Below are positions 7,885-18,557 of a stretch of DNA of 64,000 nt, piece by piece; position 1 is the first letter of the stretch; every line of letters starts with the position of its first letter. Both the position numbers and the translations under genes were made by a program. The notes under the pieces were generated by a model that had not been told where the DNA came from, did no database searches, and worked only from the letters and a program-made list of their open reading frames with translations. This stretch comes from Cyanidium caldarium (taxonomy: Eukaryota; Rhodophyta; Bangiophyceae; Cyanidiales; Cyanidiaceae), in the NCBI GenBank assembly GCA_026184775.1, contig JANCYW010000007.1:1-64000 (forward strand), in the 5' to 3' direction.

Positions 7885-9831
7885 ATGCACGCCGCACACC
7901 ATCTCGTCACGCTTCTGCTCCTACTCTCTACCCTCATCGCCTCGAGCGATCACTCAGCGCAGGCGTTCTACGTGCCGGGCGTGGCGCCGGTGGATTACGA
8001 GCGCGGCGCGCCGCTGACCATCAAAACCACCAAACTGGTCTCGCGGCGGTCGGTGCTGCCCTTCTCGTACTACTCGCTGCCGTTCTGTCGTCCGGAGAGG
8101 GTGCGCAAGTACTCGGAGAACTTGGGCGAGCTGCTGTCGGGGGCGCGCGTCTACTCCACGCCCTACCGCCTGGCCATGCTGGAGGACGCCCGTTGCCAGG
8201 TGCTGTGCCGGCGGGTGCTGGAGAAGCGCGGGGCGTACATGCTGGGACAGCGGGTGAAACAGGAGTTTCGGGCGCTGCTGCAGTTGGATAACCTGCCGGT
8301 GGGGCAGCCCATCTACGCCGAGGGCGAGAAGGTGGGCATAGAGCGCGGCTACCCGTTGGGTTACGCGGACGCCTCCGGCCGACTGTGCCTGAACAACCAC
8401 CTCTCGTTCACGGTGCTATACCATCAACCGCGGAACCGCTTCACTGGCAGCCGCAACGGGTATCGCATCGTCGGTTTCGAGGTGGAGACGGCGTCGGTGA
8501 AACACCGCGCGGCGCCCGGCTCCGAGGGTGCCGCGCCGGCAGCCATGCAGCTCAGCACCTGCAGCCGCGACCAGGGCCTGGAGCACGTGCCGCAGTGCCA
8601 GGGCATCGGCACCGGCGAGGAGGTGATCTTCACGTATGACGTCAAGTACCAGGAGAGCCCGGTGGCATGGGCATCGCGCTGGGACATCTACCTGCAACAG
8701 CCGGGGCCGGCGGCGTCGGTGCACTGGTTCAGCATCATCAACTCGTCGCTGATCGTGGTGTTCCTGGCGGCCACCGTGGGCATGATCCTGTTACGCACCG
8801 TGCACCAGGACTTTGCCCGCTACAACAACCTCGGCGGCGGCGACGACGACGGCGACGAGGAGGAGGAGTACGGCTGGAAGCTGTTGCACGGCGATGTATT
8901 CCGCGCGCCCGCCAACCTCGGTTTCTTCTCGGTGCTCATCGGCAGCGGGGTGCAGATCCTGGCCATGACGCTGATCGTGCTGGTGTTTGCGGCGGCCGGC
9001 TTTCTGTCACCGGCCAACCGCGGCGGCCTGCTCACCGCCATGGTGTTTCTGTGGATCTTCATGTCGGCGCTCAGCGGATACGCCTCGGCGCGCCTGTACA
9101 AATCGTTTCGCGGCACGACGCCCAAGCGCGTCACCCTCATGACGGCCGTCTTCTTCCCGGGCATCGTGTTCGGCATTTTCTTCATGCTGAACCTGGTGCT
9201 GTGGGCGTCGCAGTCGTCGGCGGCGCTGCCGTTCTTCTCGCTGCTGTTTTGGACGGTGCTGTGGTTCGGCATCTCGGTGCCGCTGTCGTTCTTCGGCTCT
9301 TATCTGGGATATCGTCGGCGCGAGGTGGAGTTCCCCTGCCGCACCAACGTCATCCCGCGCCAAGTGCCGCCGCTGCCCTTCTACGCCCGCACCTCGGTGG
9401 CGGTGGCGTTCGGCGGCCTGCTGCCGTTTGGCAGCGTGTTCCTGTCGCTGTTCTTCATCCTCAGCTCGGTGATGCTCAATCAGTACTATTACTTTTTCGG
9501 CTTTTTGGCGCTCTCGGTGCTGATCCTGCTGGTGACCACCGCCCTCAACAGCATGATCTTCGTGTACGTACGGCTGGCCGCCGAGGACTGGCGCTGGATC
9601 TGGTACAGCTTTATGGTGTCGGCGAGCGCTGGCGCGTACATGTTCCTCTATAGCATCATCTACCTGCTGCAGCGCACCGAACTGGACGACATGACCGCCG
9701 TCTCCGGCCTGCTGTACGTCGCCTACTGCAGCATGGCGGCGGCCGCGTTCAGCCTGGCGGTGGGCGCGACGGGCTTTCTCAGCGCGTTTGTGTTTGTGTT
9801 GCGCATGTTCTCGGTCGTCAAAGTGGACTGA
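7885..9831 (+). CDS. TM9SF: Nonaspanin / transmembrane 9 superfamily protein (EMP70)
   Basis: A 648-residue Golgi/endosomal membrane protein. It starts with a signal peptide (MHAAHHLVTLLLLLSTLIA), then the EMP70 lumenal domain (FYVPGVAPVDYERGAPLTIKTTKL; LPFSYYSLPFCRPE; NLGELLSGARVYSTPY). Nine transmembrane helices begin at about residue 285. It ends in K-V-D, the C-terminal K-x-D/E motif that keeps TM9 proteins in the Golgi through COPI. A short acidic loop (DDDGDEEEEYG) follows the first helix. An upstream frame extends to 7669, but the ATG at 7885 gives the signal peptide and is preferred. Its 3' end faces SEC24 across 61 bp. Confidence 0.95.
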   Translation: MHAAHHLVTLLLLLSTLIASSDHSAQAFYVPGVAPVDYERGAPLTIKTTKLVSRRSVLPFSYYSLPFCRPERVRKYSENLGELLSGARVYSTPYRLAMLEDARCQVLCRRVLEKRGAYMLGQRVKQEFRALLQLDNLPVGQPIYAEGEKVGIERGYPLGYADASGRLCLNNHLSFTVLYHQPRNRFTGSRNGYRIVGFEVETASVKHRAAPGSEGAAPAAMQLSTCSRDQGLEHVPQCQGIGTGEEVIFTYDVKYQESPVAWASRWDIYLQQPGPAASVHWFSIINSSLIVVFLAATVGMILLRTVHQDFARYNNLGGGDDDGDEEEEYGWKLLHGDVFRAPANLGFFSVLIGSGVQILAMTLIVLVFAAAGFLSPANRGGLLTAMVFLWIFMSALSGYASARLYKSFRGTTPKRVTLMTAVFFPGIVFGIFFMLNLVLWASQSSAALPFFSLLFWTVLWFGISVPLSFFGSYLGYRRREVEFPCRTNVIPRQVPPLPFYARTSVAVAFGGLLPFGSVFLSLFFILSSVMLNQYYYFFGFLALSVLILLVTTALNSMIFVYVRLAAEDWRWIWYSFMVSASAGAYMFLYSIIYLLQRTELDDMTAVSGLLYVAYCSMAAAAFSLAVGATGFLSAFVFVLRMFSVVKVD

Positions 9832-9892
9832 CATGGGCAGGAACGGTAAACACATAGCGCACTCCAGTAGCAGCAATGTAGACCTCCACCCC

Positions 9893-12844
9893 TCAACGCC
9901 CTGCCGTACTGCTGCCGCCCATCAGTCGCTGTTGCACCTGCCGCTGCACGGTGGCCAGGAATTCCGCATAACCCAGTTCGGACGCGCCGTGATCCTCCAC
10001 CATCATCGCGTGCACCCGCGCCTCCGCCGGCGTGTCCTGGCGCACAATGGACACCGAGGGCGCAGCGTCGGTGCGCGCCGCCAGCACCGCATGTACCAGC
10101 CGCCGCATGCGCACCCCGCGGTCCGACTCGGGCTCCAGCGGCAGCGACAGCAACACCTCGCCCAGCAACTTGGGCGGCGGCGGGTGCGTCGGCGCCGGCT
10201 GTGCCAACATCACCCGCGCAACGTCGTCGCTCACCAGCGCCGTCAGCAGCGACGGCGCCACATCGCGCGCCACCCACACCAACACCTCGAAACCGTTGTC
10301 GATCAGCACCAGGCCCTGCCCCTGCAGCGCCCCCATCGACGCCGGCAAGCCCTGCCCGTCCTCCAACCGCACACAATTGGGGTACGCAAACGCCATCAGT
10401 GTGCTCACACCGCCATTGTCCAGCGCTTGCAGCAGCGCCGCCTTGCAATCGGTGCGCATGGCCGCCACCATGGCCGCATCGCGGCTCAGCACTGCGCTGC
10501 GCACCATGCCCAACGTGTACAGCGGCAGACAGCGCAGCGCATCCGGCAGCAGCAGTTGGGTGCTGCTGGCCGCGGCACTACCCAGCAGCTGCCGATACTT
10601 GACCAGCATGTCCACCACCCGGTCCACCACCGCCCGTCGCGCCGACTCCGGCTTGCGGTGCACGCAGTGCTCGATCAGCTGGTGCGCCAACACGTTCACC
10701 GTGGCGTTCACATCGGCGCTGCGGAACAAGTCGTGCGGCGAGCTGGTGATCGGCAACACCACCGTGTGCACCCGAATGCGCCGCTCGCCGCCCGAAGTGG
10801 TGTACAGCAGCGCGCTCTGTGCACACAAGTGCTTGCCCAGCACCTGGGACTCTTCGTAGCCCATCTCCACCACGTAGGTCTTGTCGGCATCCACGTTGGG
10901 CAGCGCCAACAGATCGGTGCTGCGGGTGAAGAAGCGGCCGTGGAAGCGGGCACAGCGGACGCCATTGCTGGCGCGCAACCGGAATACCGCCTCGAAGCCG
11001 GTCTCGCGGCTGAGGTTGCGCACCAGCGCTCGTCGCAGTCGCGGACCGTCGCGTGACGCATCGAAACCGGACAAATGCAAAAACTCGCCGCCGGTGTACT
11101 TGGCCAACGAGCTCAGGCTGGCCACATCCACATACGCCCCCGCCGGCGGCGTCAAGTACAGGTCGACGCTCACTTGCGCGCGAGTGAAATCTACGGCGCG
11201 CCGCTTGTACTGCCCGTCCTCGGGCAGCAGCAAGCGACATTCGCGCTCGGTGAAGAACGCGTGCACGTCGTCGCGGTCGCGCAGCTTGTCCATACCCATG
11301 GTGGGCCGCGACGCCGCCACTACCACCATCTTGCCGCCCCAGTGCTGCATCAGGTAGAACGCGCCGGCGATCGCGCTGCCCAGCGCACCGCCTTGCGTCG
11401 CCGCCTCCACCGCACTGGGAGCGAACGACGACGACGACGACGACGACGCCGGTGGATGCAACTGCAACAGCTTGCCCAGCAGCCTGTCCACGGCCGGGCG
11501 CGCATCGTCCAAATTCACCAACACATCCTCGGGCGATGGCAGGAACACGTCGTCCACGTCGGGCACCACCACGATGCGCGGCTCGCCGGCCTCGCCCGCC
11601 GGCAGCGCGTAGTAGGTCACCTGGGTGCTGAACGTCAACACCCCGACGCGGGTGCGGCCGTCGCGCGGCAGCACATTCAGGCAGTCGCGGACGCTCTCCA
11701 CGGCGGTGACCAGTGCGCCCGACGCCACTGCCGCGTACGACACGTCCAGCACGAACACGTACACTGGCGGCTGCGGTGGCCGCACCATGTACTCGCTGGG
11801 CGCCACAAACTCCACCGAGCCGCAGCACAGCTCCGGCCGTTGCTGAATGTCAATGCGCCGCCCGTTGGCATCCAACGGGGCATAGTACTCGGGCGGAATG
11901 TCGTTCAGCAGCTGACAGACATTGCAGCGCCAGCGACGCCCGCCATCGGTGATGATCACCGCAAAATTGATGTAGGTGCGGCAGCGGCGACAGCGTATCA
12001 CGCCGGCCGCCCCAAAGTTCACCACCGGCACCGCTTCGTCCGTCTGGTCACCGAGGAGAGACGGTGGCGGCGGTGGTGCCAGCGGCCGCACCACCGCCGC
12101 CAGCGGCAGGCCGTACTTGGCGCGCACCGCCGCACTGGCCGGAAACGCACACACCGTCATGCTCATAAAGTGCGGTTCACATGGCCGCAACAGCTCCCAC
12201 GGACAGCACCACGACGGATCGTAGGTGCACAAGTTCACTCGCGGCTGCCAACCGGGTGGTATGCCCGGCAGCACCGCCGCGCCGTACGCCCCGCCGTAGG
12301 CGTTGACGTCGGGCGCACCGAACGCCGCCGCCACCGGCACCGGATCACCCAGCGCTACCCGATGCAGCACCGAGTGCGCATCCAGCTCCGGACGCGGCAA
12401 CGTGGACGTGTCCAACGCCGCCGCGCCCGCCATCATAGATTGTGGAGGCGGGGCGTGCGCCGGAGCGCCCGCGGACGCCCAACCCGGCGGCGGCGCTCCA
12501 TGGTGCGCACGAGGCGCCGCACCTCCCCCCGGGTAACGAGGTGGCGGCGATGGTGCCGCTGCAGTATACCCCGCCGCCCCGTACGCAGCACCCGGCCGAG
12601 CAGCCGATGGTATCGCGGAACCAGGCGCGTACCCCGCGGCTGCCCCTTGTGCCTGCGGTCCCGGCCACGGCGGCCGCCCTGCCACCCGGTCCGTACCCCG
12701 TGGCGACGCCGCCTCCCCGTACGCGTGCCCGTTCGGTCGCGGCGGCTGCATCGAATGGGAGGATTGGAGCCACCACCCAGCGTAGCGGCCGTCGTCCACC
12801 ACCGAGCAGTTCCCGACACCCCTCTCGGACGGTGACTCGGGCAT
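9893..12844 (-). CDS. SEC24: COPII coat cargo adaptor SEC24
   Basis: A 983-residue inner-coat subunit of COPII that selects cargo at the ER. The N-terminal ~190 residues are Pro/Gly/Ala-rich and disordered, as usual. A zinc finger follows with C285, C288, C307 and C310 (CRRCRTYINF...WRCNVC). Next come the trunk domain (VYVFVLDVSYAA), the beta-sandwich, the helical domain and a gelsolin-like C-terminus (LVLIDNGFEVLVWVA). A run of eight serines near residue 467 is coded by a GTC-type trinucleotide tract. The start at 12844 is the longest ATG; one at 12751 is possible. It diverges from UGGT with a 165-bp spacer. Confidence 0.95.
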   Translation of the reverse strand: MPESPSERGVGNCSVVDDGRYAGWWLQSSHSMQPPRPNGHAYGEAASPRGTDRVAGRPPWPGPQAQGAAAGYAPGSAIPSAARPGAAYGAAGYTAAAPSPPPRYPGGGAAPRAHHGAPPPGWASAGAPAHAPPPQSMMAGAAALDTSTLPRPELDAHSVLHRVALGDPVPVAAAFGAPDVNAYGGAYGAAVLPGIPPGWQPRVNLCTYDPSWCCPWELLRPCEPHFMSMTVCAFPASAAVRAKYGLPLAAVVRPLAPPPPPSLLGDQTDEAVPVVNFGAAGVIRCRRCRTYINFAVIITDGGRRWRCNVCQLLNDIPPEYYAPLDANGRRIDIQQRPELCCGSVEFVAPSEYMVRPPQPPVYVFVLDVSYAAVASGALVTAVESVRDCLNVLPRDGRTRVGVLTFSTQVTYYALPAGEAGEPRIVVVPDVDDVFLPSPEDVLVNLDDARPAVDRLLGKLLQLHPPASSSSSSSFAPSAVEAATQGGALGSAIAGAFYLMQHWGGKMVVVAASRPTMGMDKLRDRDDVHAFFTERECRLLLPEDGQYKRRAVDFTRAQVSVDLYLTPPAGAYVDVASLSSLAKYTGGEFLHLSGFDASRDGPRLRRALVRNLSRETGFEAVFRLRASNGVRCARFHGRFFTRSTDLLALPNVDADKTYVVEMGYEESQVLGKHLCAQSALLYTTSGGERRIRVHTVVLPITSSPHDLFRSADVNATVNVLAHQLIEHCVHRKPESARRAVVDRVVDMLVKYRQLLGSAAASSTQLLLPDALRCLPLYTLGMVRSAVLSRDAAMVAAMRTDCKAALLQALDNGGVSTLMAFAYPNCVRLEDGQGLPASMGALQGQGLVLIDNGFEVLVWVARDVAPSLLTALVSDDVARVMLAQPAPTHPPPPKLLGEVLLSLPLEPESDRGVRMRRLVHAVLAARTDAAPSVSIVRQDTPAEARVHAMMVEDHGASELGYAEFLATVQRQVQQRLMGGSSTAGR

Positions 12845-13009
12845 GCCGCGCGCGCCACGTCGCGCCGCGAGACGGGTCGGGGGAGGGAGAGAGGGAGACG
12901 GTGGAGGACGACGAGATGCCGCGAGGTGGATGAGGGAAGGGAGGGTAGAGAGCGCGACGATCCGTGAATAGATCTAGAGGGGACGTGGTGTGGGTCCACT
13001 AGGAGAAAG

Positions 13010-16000
13010 ATGCACCGACTGCGAATATTGGGCGCACTGCTCTTCTTGGCGGTGCTCTGGGCGACATGGCTGCAGGCGATCGGCGCACAGGCGCTCTCGA
13101 GGCCGCGATCCGGCAAGCAGTTGGCAGTGCGGGTGGTGGCGTCGTGGCCGCGGACGCCGCTGCACCTGGAGGCGGTGGAGTGGGTCGGTGAGTGGTTGTC
13201 GGAGTGGGGGTTTTGGGCGCTGGCGGATGCAGCGGCTACCGCGGGGGGCGATGGGAGAGGCGACGACGCGGAGGCCGGGAGGTATCGTTGGGTGCTGGAT
13301 CGGGTAACGCATATACTGCGTGAACGAGACGATCGTCGGGATATGCCGAGCTGGCGATGGCTGTTGGCGACGTTGAACGGCACTGTGGCGCATCGGGTGT
13401 ATTCGCCGCGCGTCGCCTTGCACGCCCAACTGGCCGCTGAGGACTGGATGCGGGTGCGCGGCGGTGGTGACGACGACGACGACGTTCAACCTGAGGATGC
13501 CTGGGCGTTGGTGGTGTGTGGTGATGGCGCATTTGCGGTGGACGCTGGCGCCCTGGCCTCTATATCCGACGATTGGACGGCGGTTTGTGCGGATCGCGGC
13601 CATCGGTCCGGCGACCGACGCCCCGAACAGCACACGCTGCACGGCGAGCAGCGTCGTCGCATCATTCTGTCGCTGGACCACGTGCGCAGCAACCAAAGCA
13701 CTTGGTCGCCATTCGCAGAATCCCACCACAATGCCGAGCATGCCGGGCCCACGGCGACTGTGGTGTTGTACGCGGATCTGCTGCGCGACTGCGACTTTTC
13801 GGCCATGCATCGGCAGCTGACGCACGCAGCGGCCGCCTCCCACGTCGTGTACGTGCTGCGCCATCGAGTGCCGCTGGCGGCCGCCTCGGGCACGCCCACG
13901 ACGCCACCTCTTTCACTGGCGGGCTACTCGGTGGAGGTGGCCATCAAGAGCACCGATTACATCGCCCTGGACGATGAAAGCCTCGGCGAGCACCCGGGCA
14001 CTGCCGCCGCCCACACCACCACGGTAACGGAGGCGTCGACGGAAAAGGTGTTGGAGGATGTGGCCGATCTGAATCGCACCGAGGTGGACGAGCGCCTCGG
14101 CGTCGTCGCGCTGCAGTCGGTGGTGGGCGCCCTGTCCAACGTTGGCCACAGTGTTTCCAGCCGTCATCCATCGATCGATCCGCTAACGTATGTGGAGCAG
14201 CTCAGCGGCGACCTGCCCAGCCTGGCGCCGCTCATTCTGCGCGCACATGCAGGCCCGCGCACCGGCGTACCGATGGCCGCGCCCGAGTCGCTGGAAGAGG
14301 CCCTGCTCTCGCTGGAGGCGCATCTGCAGGAGCTCGGCGCGGGCGTGTCGGTGTCGTCGTTGCCGTCGGCGCTGTTTATCAACGGCCGGCCGGTGGCTTC
14401 GAGTGCGCCGCGGATGTTGCAGTGCGCCTCGGCGGTCTATGCGGCCGCAACAGCGGTGGAGTCGGCAGGGATGATCGATGCTTCAGGGCGCCGCGCCTCC
14501 GCCACCACTCCTGATTTGCACGCGCTGATGTTCCAGTTGCCGCCCGCTGCCGCACCCGACCAGCACGGCGCCTACACCGAATCGGTGTCGATGCGGTTGC
14601 GACTGGCGGACGATGCCCCAAGCGCCAACACCACTCTACTCGACCGCCAACGTTGTGACTTGCATGCGGTGTTGGTGCACTTGAACGACATCGAGCGCAA
14701 TCGCAAGTACCAACACTGGAACGACAGCTACCGCGGGCTACTCTCCTCCTCCGACCCCCACCATCACCACCACCACGACAACGACTCCGCTGCCGCTCAC
14801 CTGCCACAAGTGCGTCGCAACCTGTTTCGCGTGCGGGCGTTGGTGGATCCGGCGAGTGCCGTCGGCCTGGACATGCTGGTGCAGCTACTGGATCTGGTGC
14901 AGAGCACGCGCCCGCTGCTGCCGCTGCAAGTGTCGGTGGTGCTGGTACCGCGATGGAACGCATCGGAAGTGGCATGTGGGGAATGCGCTGCAGTAGCACA
15001 ATCCGCATCGAGTGACACTCGCATTCCGGAAACGCTGGGGCGCACCGACTCGGTGTCCGTCGCCGTCACCCGCGCTTTCTTCTACCTCCTCCACGAGCAC
15101 GACTCGTTGCGCGATGCGGTATCGTTTGTGCGTGCGGTGCACTGGCAGGCGCAACGAGAGCATCCGTATGCGCAGGTGGCGCTGATGTTGGGCAGTGTCG
15201 CGGCACTGCCGCCGATGCCGCCGCAGCTGCATCACGTGCGCGCCGCCTTCACCATCCAGTACCGCCGGGCGCATTCGGTCGACGAGGCCACTGCGAAACG
15301 GGCGTTTGAGCGCATCTGTTTGCAGGGTATATCCCCCGTCTCCTTTGCAACATCCTCCCCGTCGCCATCATCGACATCGCCCGTTCTGGCGTGCGAGCCG
15401 GCGCTCTGTGGCCATCGGGTGTACCGCGCGTTGAACTTGCCTCTCGACGCGCCCAGCATGGTCTTCTTCAACGGCCTGTTGATGAGCGACGGGACGGTCG
15501 TGCACGGTGGCGATCACGACGTCGGCACGATGCTGTTGCGTGAGTGGCGACGGTTGGCGGCGCAAGTGCGGGCGGGCCGGCTGCCCGACGAGATGTCGTC
15601 GGAGGAGGCGATCTTTGGGAAAGATGTGTCTACCGATGGGCAGATGATGACAGCACCAACCATCTTGCGGATGTCGGCGTACGAACCGCAGCTGTTGCGA
15701 CCGGAGCGCGGCACCACTGCGGGACCGGGCGATGTGGTGGCCGGCGCCAGCCGGGCGTTGCCGCATTGGCTGGCCGGTGGTCACGGCAGTCATGCAAAGT
15801 CGAAACGCATCGCGTACCTCGGCAATGCCGCTTACCATGCGATGCCCGCATCGACCGCTCCCAACGTGCGCAATGTGGTCACGGTGTGGCTGTTTGAGGA
15901 CTGGCAGCGGCGGGACGGCTGGCAATCGCTGGCGTGGATGTTGCGGGCGTTGCAGCAGCTGGACAACGCCACGGACACCCATCCGGTGGCGGTGCGACTG

Positions 16001-18511
16001 GCGTTGTTTCCCACCGATGGCCGAGCGACCGCGGCGCTCGCCGAACTGATGCATCGATACGCCGACAGCGCTGTCGCCACGTGCCCGACAGCTGCCCTGT
16101 CAGCACTGGAGACGTACGTGTTGGAGCGACTGCGTGACAGTTCCCGCACGGACACGACAGGGACGCCTGCCGACGCGCTGCATCTCCCGCAGTGGTCGTG
16201 GGATGCGGCGCGTGCCTGGTACGCCCAATGCGGTATCGGCGGTATCGGCGACTCCAAAGTGATGGTGAACGGTCGCGCGTACACCATGCCGAGAACGGCG
16301 CCGTCCTCCTCCACGGCGGTACACATCCTCGAGAGCATCCTCCGATACGAGGCGCACCGCGCACTGCCCATGGCGCTCCGGCTGGAGCCGCTCATCCCAG
16401 CACTGCGCATTCCCCGCGACGACGCCTTGGCGCTGGCGCTCAGCGTGCCCGTGCTGCTGGACAGCGAGTGCCAGACGCCATCGCGCATCGCGCCGCTGCC
16501 GTACGCCATCGTGCGCGCGCTGCTGGACCGTCAACCGGCGCTGCATTACGACAGCCGTATCGCAACGTCAGCGCCCGCCCACCACGCCCCCGGTGCCTAC
16601 CTCACGGTGGAGGGCGTGGTGGCGCCGCTGACGCGCTCGGATGCGCGCGTCCTGCCGGTGTTGCGGCAGCTGCTGCGCGATGCGCTGGGCGCGCGCGTGC
16701 GTCTCCTGTTCACCCCGCGCAGCGACACCGTGAATGTGGACGGTCGACCGGCGCCGCCCACCTACGTGCGCACCCGGGTGGCCACCGACCCGCTGGCCGC
16801 GACGTCGGCAACAGATGCGGTGCGCTTCGAGGCGCTACCCGAGCGACGCATTCTCACGGTGTCGTTGGTGCCGCTGCGCGGATGGCTGGCGGTGCCGTCC
16901 GCCGCGGACCGCGACCTGGACAATCTGTTGCTGGCGCGTCTACCGGACGGTGCCACGGTCAGCGCCGAGTACCGCGTCGAGCACACGCTGGTGGAGGGCC
17001 ACGCGGTGGATGTGAGTGCCCGACGGCACCCGCGCGGTCTGAAACTGGTGCTGGAAGCGGGCATGCACGGCGGTAGGACGAGCGGGAATTCGTCGGCCGA
17101 CACGGTGGTCATGGACAACTTGGGCTACTTTCAACTGCCGGCGGCGCCGGGCGTGTGGCGTTTGCGGTTCGCCACACGCACCGCGCAGCACTTTTTCGGG
17201 CCGCGCCCGCATGTGGCCGCGCTGGCGCCGGGCGATGCCGACTCGCTGGTGGTGGTGAATCGGTCGATGAGGGACGAAGGTGGAGGCGCAACTGTCGGCG
17301 AATACGCCGCCGAGCACCGTCTGATCGTGGACGGCCTGTCGGGCGTCAAGGCGCTGCTGCATCTGCGGCGCGCGCCCGGAATGGAGCGCATGCGTTTCCG
17401 AGAGTCGGAACACGAGGGCGAAGCAGCGTCGATGTCCGCAACGGCTGCCGCACCCTCCACGGTACAACGGTTGCGCGCACTGCTTCCCTGCCGCCGCATC
17501 ACCACCACGACGCTTCCCCGTTCCACCGACGAGCGCATACACATCTTCTCGGTGGCGTCGGGACACCTGTACGAGCGCTTCCTCCGCATCATGATGTTGA
17601 GCGCAGTGCGGGCCACGCCGACGCGCCGCCTCAAGTTTTGGCTGCTGGCCAACTTTCTGTCGCCGGCGTTCCAGCAGCAGCTGCAGCGCTTGTCGCGCCG
17701 CCTCGGGTTCGACTACCAGCTGGTGACGTATCCGTGGCCGGCGTGGCTGCGGCCGCAGACCGACAAGCAGCGCCTCATCTGGGCCTACAAGCTGCTCTTC
17801 CTGGACGTGCTGTTCCCGGTGTCGCTGCACCGGGTGCTGTTTATCGACTCGGACCAGGTGGTGCGCGGCGACCTGGCCGAGCTGTGGGACACCGACATGG
17901 GGCCGGACGCGGTGTACGGTTTCGTGCCCTTCTGCGACAGTCGCCCGGAGGTGGACGGGTTCCGCTTCTGGAAGAGCGGTTTCTGGCAGTCGCATTTGCG
18001 CGGCCGGCCCTATCACATTTCGGCGCTGTTTCTGGTGGACTTGGCACGCTTCCGCAACACCGGCGCTGGCGACACGCTGCGGGCGCTGTATCAGCACCTG
18101 AGCGCCGACCCGCAGTCGTTGGCCAATCTGGATCAGGATTTGCCCAATTACGCCAGCGTGCCGCTGCCGGAATGGAGTCGCGGCATGTCCCGGACGCCCG
18201 ATGACGCGCTGAAACCGCTGGTGCCGCTCTATTCCCTGCCGCGCGAGTGGCTCTGGTGCGAGAGCTGGTGCAGCGATACCGACAAGCCGCGCGCCAAGAC
18301 CATCGACCTGTGCAACAACCCGATGACGCGCGAGCCCAAACTGCAGAGCGCCCCGCGTATCATCCCCGAGTGGCGGGCGCTGGATGCCGACGCCACCGCC
18401 GCGGCCACCTGGGAGCGCGACGACCAGTGGGAGGCGTACGAGCAGCGGTGGAAGAATGAGAATCGTAGCGGAGGAATAGAGAACGATACCGCTCGGCACG
18501 ATGAATTGTGA
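13010..18511 (+). CDS. UGGT: UDP-glucose:glycoprotein glucosyltransferase (UGGT)
   Basis: An 1833-residue ER folding sensor that re-glucosylates misfolded N-glycoproteins for the calnexin/calreticulin cycle. It has a signal peptide (about 1-26, LRILGALLFLAVLWATWL) and a long region matching the thioredoxin-like and beta-sandwich arm. A GT24 catalytic domain occupies about 1507-1790 (HIFSVASGHLYERFLRIMM; LFIDSDQVVRGDL with a DxD-type motif; PYHISALFLVDL; LDQDLPNY). The last four residues are HDEL, an ER retrieval signal. Low-complexity inserts include DDDDDV (residues 152-157) and a His run (HHHHHH) near residue 585. The length is above animal UGGTs (~1550), the excess lying in the arm region. 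The catalytic domain makes the call firm. Confidence 0.96.
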   Translation: MHRLRILGALLFLAVLWATWLQAIGAQALSRPRSGKQLAVRVVASWPRTPLHLEAVEWVGEWLSEWGFWALADAAATAGGDGRGDDAEAGRYRWVLDRVTHILRERDDRRDMPSWRWLLATLNGTVAHRVYSPRVALHAQLAAEDWMRVRGGGDDDDDVQPEDAWALVVCGDGAFAVDAGALASISDDWTAVCADRGHRSGDRRPEQHTLHGEQRRRIILSLDHVRSNQSTWSPFAESHHNAEHAGPTATVVLYADLLRDCDFSAMHRQLTHAAAASHVVYVLRHRVPLAAASGTPTTPPLSLAGYSVEVAIKSTDYIALDDESLGEHPGTAAAHTTTVTEASTEKVLEDVADLNRTEVDERLGVVALQSVVGALSNVGHSVSSRHPSIDPLTYVEQLSGDLPSLAPLILRAHAGPRTGVPMAAPESLEEALLSLEAHLQELGAGVSVSSLPSALFINGRPVASSAPRMLQCASAVYAAATAVESAGMIDASGRRASATTPDLHALMFQLPPAAAPDQHGAYTESVSMRLRLADDAPSANTTLLDRQRCDLHAVLVHLNDIERNRKYQHWNDSYRGLLSSSDPHHHHHHDNDSAAAHLPQVRRNLFRVRALVDPASAVGLDMLVQLLDLVQSTRPLLPLQVSVVLVPRWNASEVACGECAAVAQSASSDTRIPETLGRTDSVSVAVTRAFFYLLHEHDSLRDAVSFVRAVHWQAQREHPYAQVALMLGSVAALPPMPPQLHHVRAAFTIQYRRAHSVDEATAKRAFERICLQGISPVSFATSSPSPSSTSPVLACEPALCGHRVYRALNLPLDAPSMVFFNGLLMSDGTVVHGGDHDVGTMLLREWRRLAAQVRAGRLPDEMSSEEAIFGKDVSTDGQMMTAPTILRMSAYEPQLLRPERGTTAGPGDVVAGASRALPHWLAGGHGSHAKSKRIAYLGNAAYHAMPASTAPNVRNVVTVWLFEDWQRRDGWQSLAWMLRALQQLDNATDTHPVAVRLALFPTDGRATAALAELMHRYADSAVATCPTAALSALETYVLERLRDSSRTDTTGTPADALHLPQWSWDAARAWYAQCGIGGIGDSKVMVNGRAYTMPRTAPSSSTAVHILESILRYEAHRALPMALRLEPLIPALRIPRDDALALALSVPVLLDSECQTPSRIAPLPYAIVRALLDRQPALHYDSRIATSAPAHHAPGAYLTVEGVVAPLTRSDARVLPVLRQLLRDALGARVRLLFTPRSDTVNVDGRPAPPTYVRTRVATDPLAATSATDAVRFEALPERRILTVSLVPLRGWLAVPSAADRDLDNLLLARLPDGATVSAEYRVEHTLVEGHAVDVSARRHPRGLKLVLEAGMHGGRTSGNSSADTVVMDNLGYFQLPAAPGVWRLRFATRTAQHFFGPRPHVAALAPGDADSLVVVNRSMRDEGGGATVGEYAAEHRLIVDGLSGVKALLHLRRAPGMERMRFRESEHEGEAASMSATAAAPSTVQRLRALLPCRRITTTTLPRSTDERIHIFSVASGHLYERFLRIMMLSAVRATPTRRLKFWLLANFLSPAFQQQLQRLSRRLGFDYQLVTYPWPAWLRPQTDKQRLIWAYKLLFLDVLFPVSLHRVLFIDSDQVVRGDLAELWDTDMGPDAVYGFVPFCDSRPEVDGFRFWKSGFWQSHLRGRPYHISALFLVDLARFRNTGAGDTLRALYQHLSADPQSLANLDQDLPNYASVPLPEWSRGMSRTPDDALKPLVPLYSLPREWLWCESWCSDTDKPRAKTIDLCNNPMTREPKLQSAPRIIPEWRALDADATAAATWERDDQWEAYEQRWKNENRSGGIENDTARHDEL

Positions 18512-18557
18512 GGGCGCGAGGAGGCGAGAGAGAGCACGTCAGCCCTGGCGTCCTGTC

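Noticed and set aside
11075-12835. A 586-codon + strand frame opposite SEC24
   Set aside because: It is antisense to a well-supported gene and His/Arg/Gln-rich, as expected from the reverse reading of biased codons.
16940-18499. A 519-codon - strand frame opposite the UGGT catalytic domain
   Set aside because: It is a shadow of the most conserved part of UGGT and has no family features.
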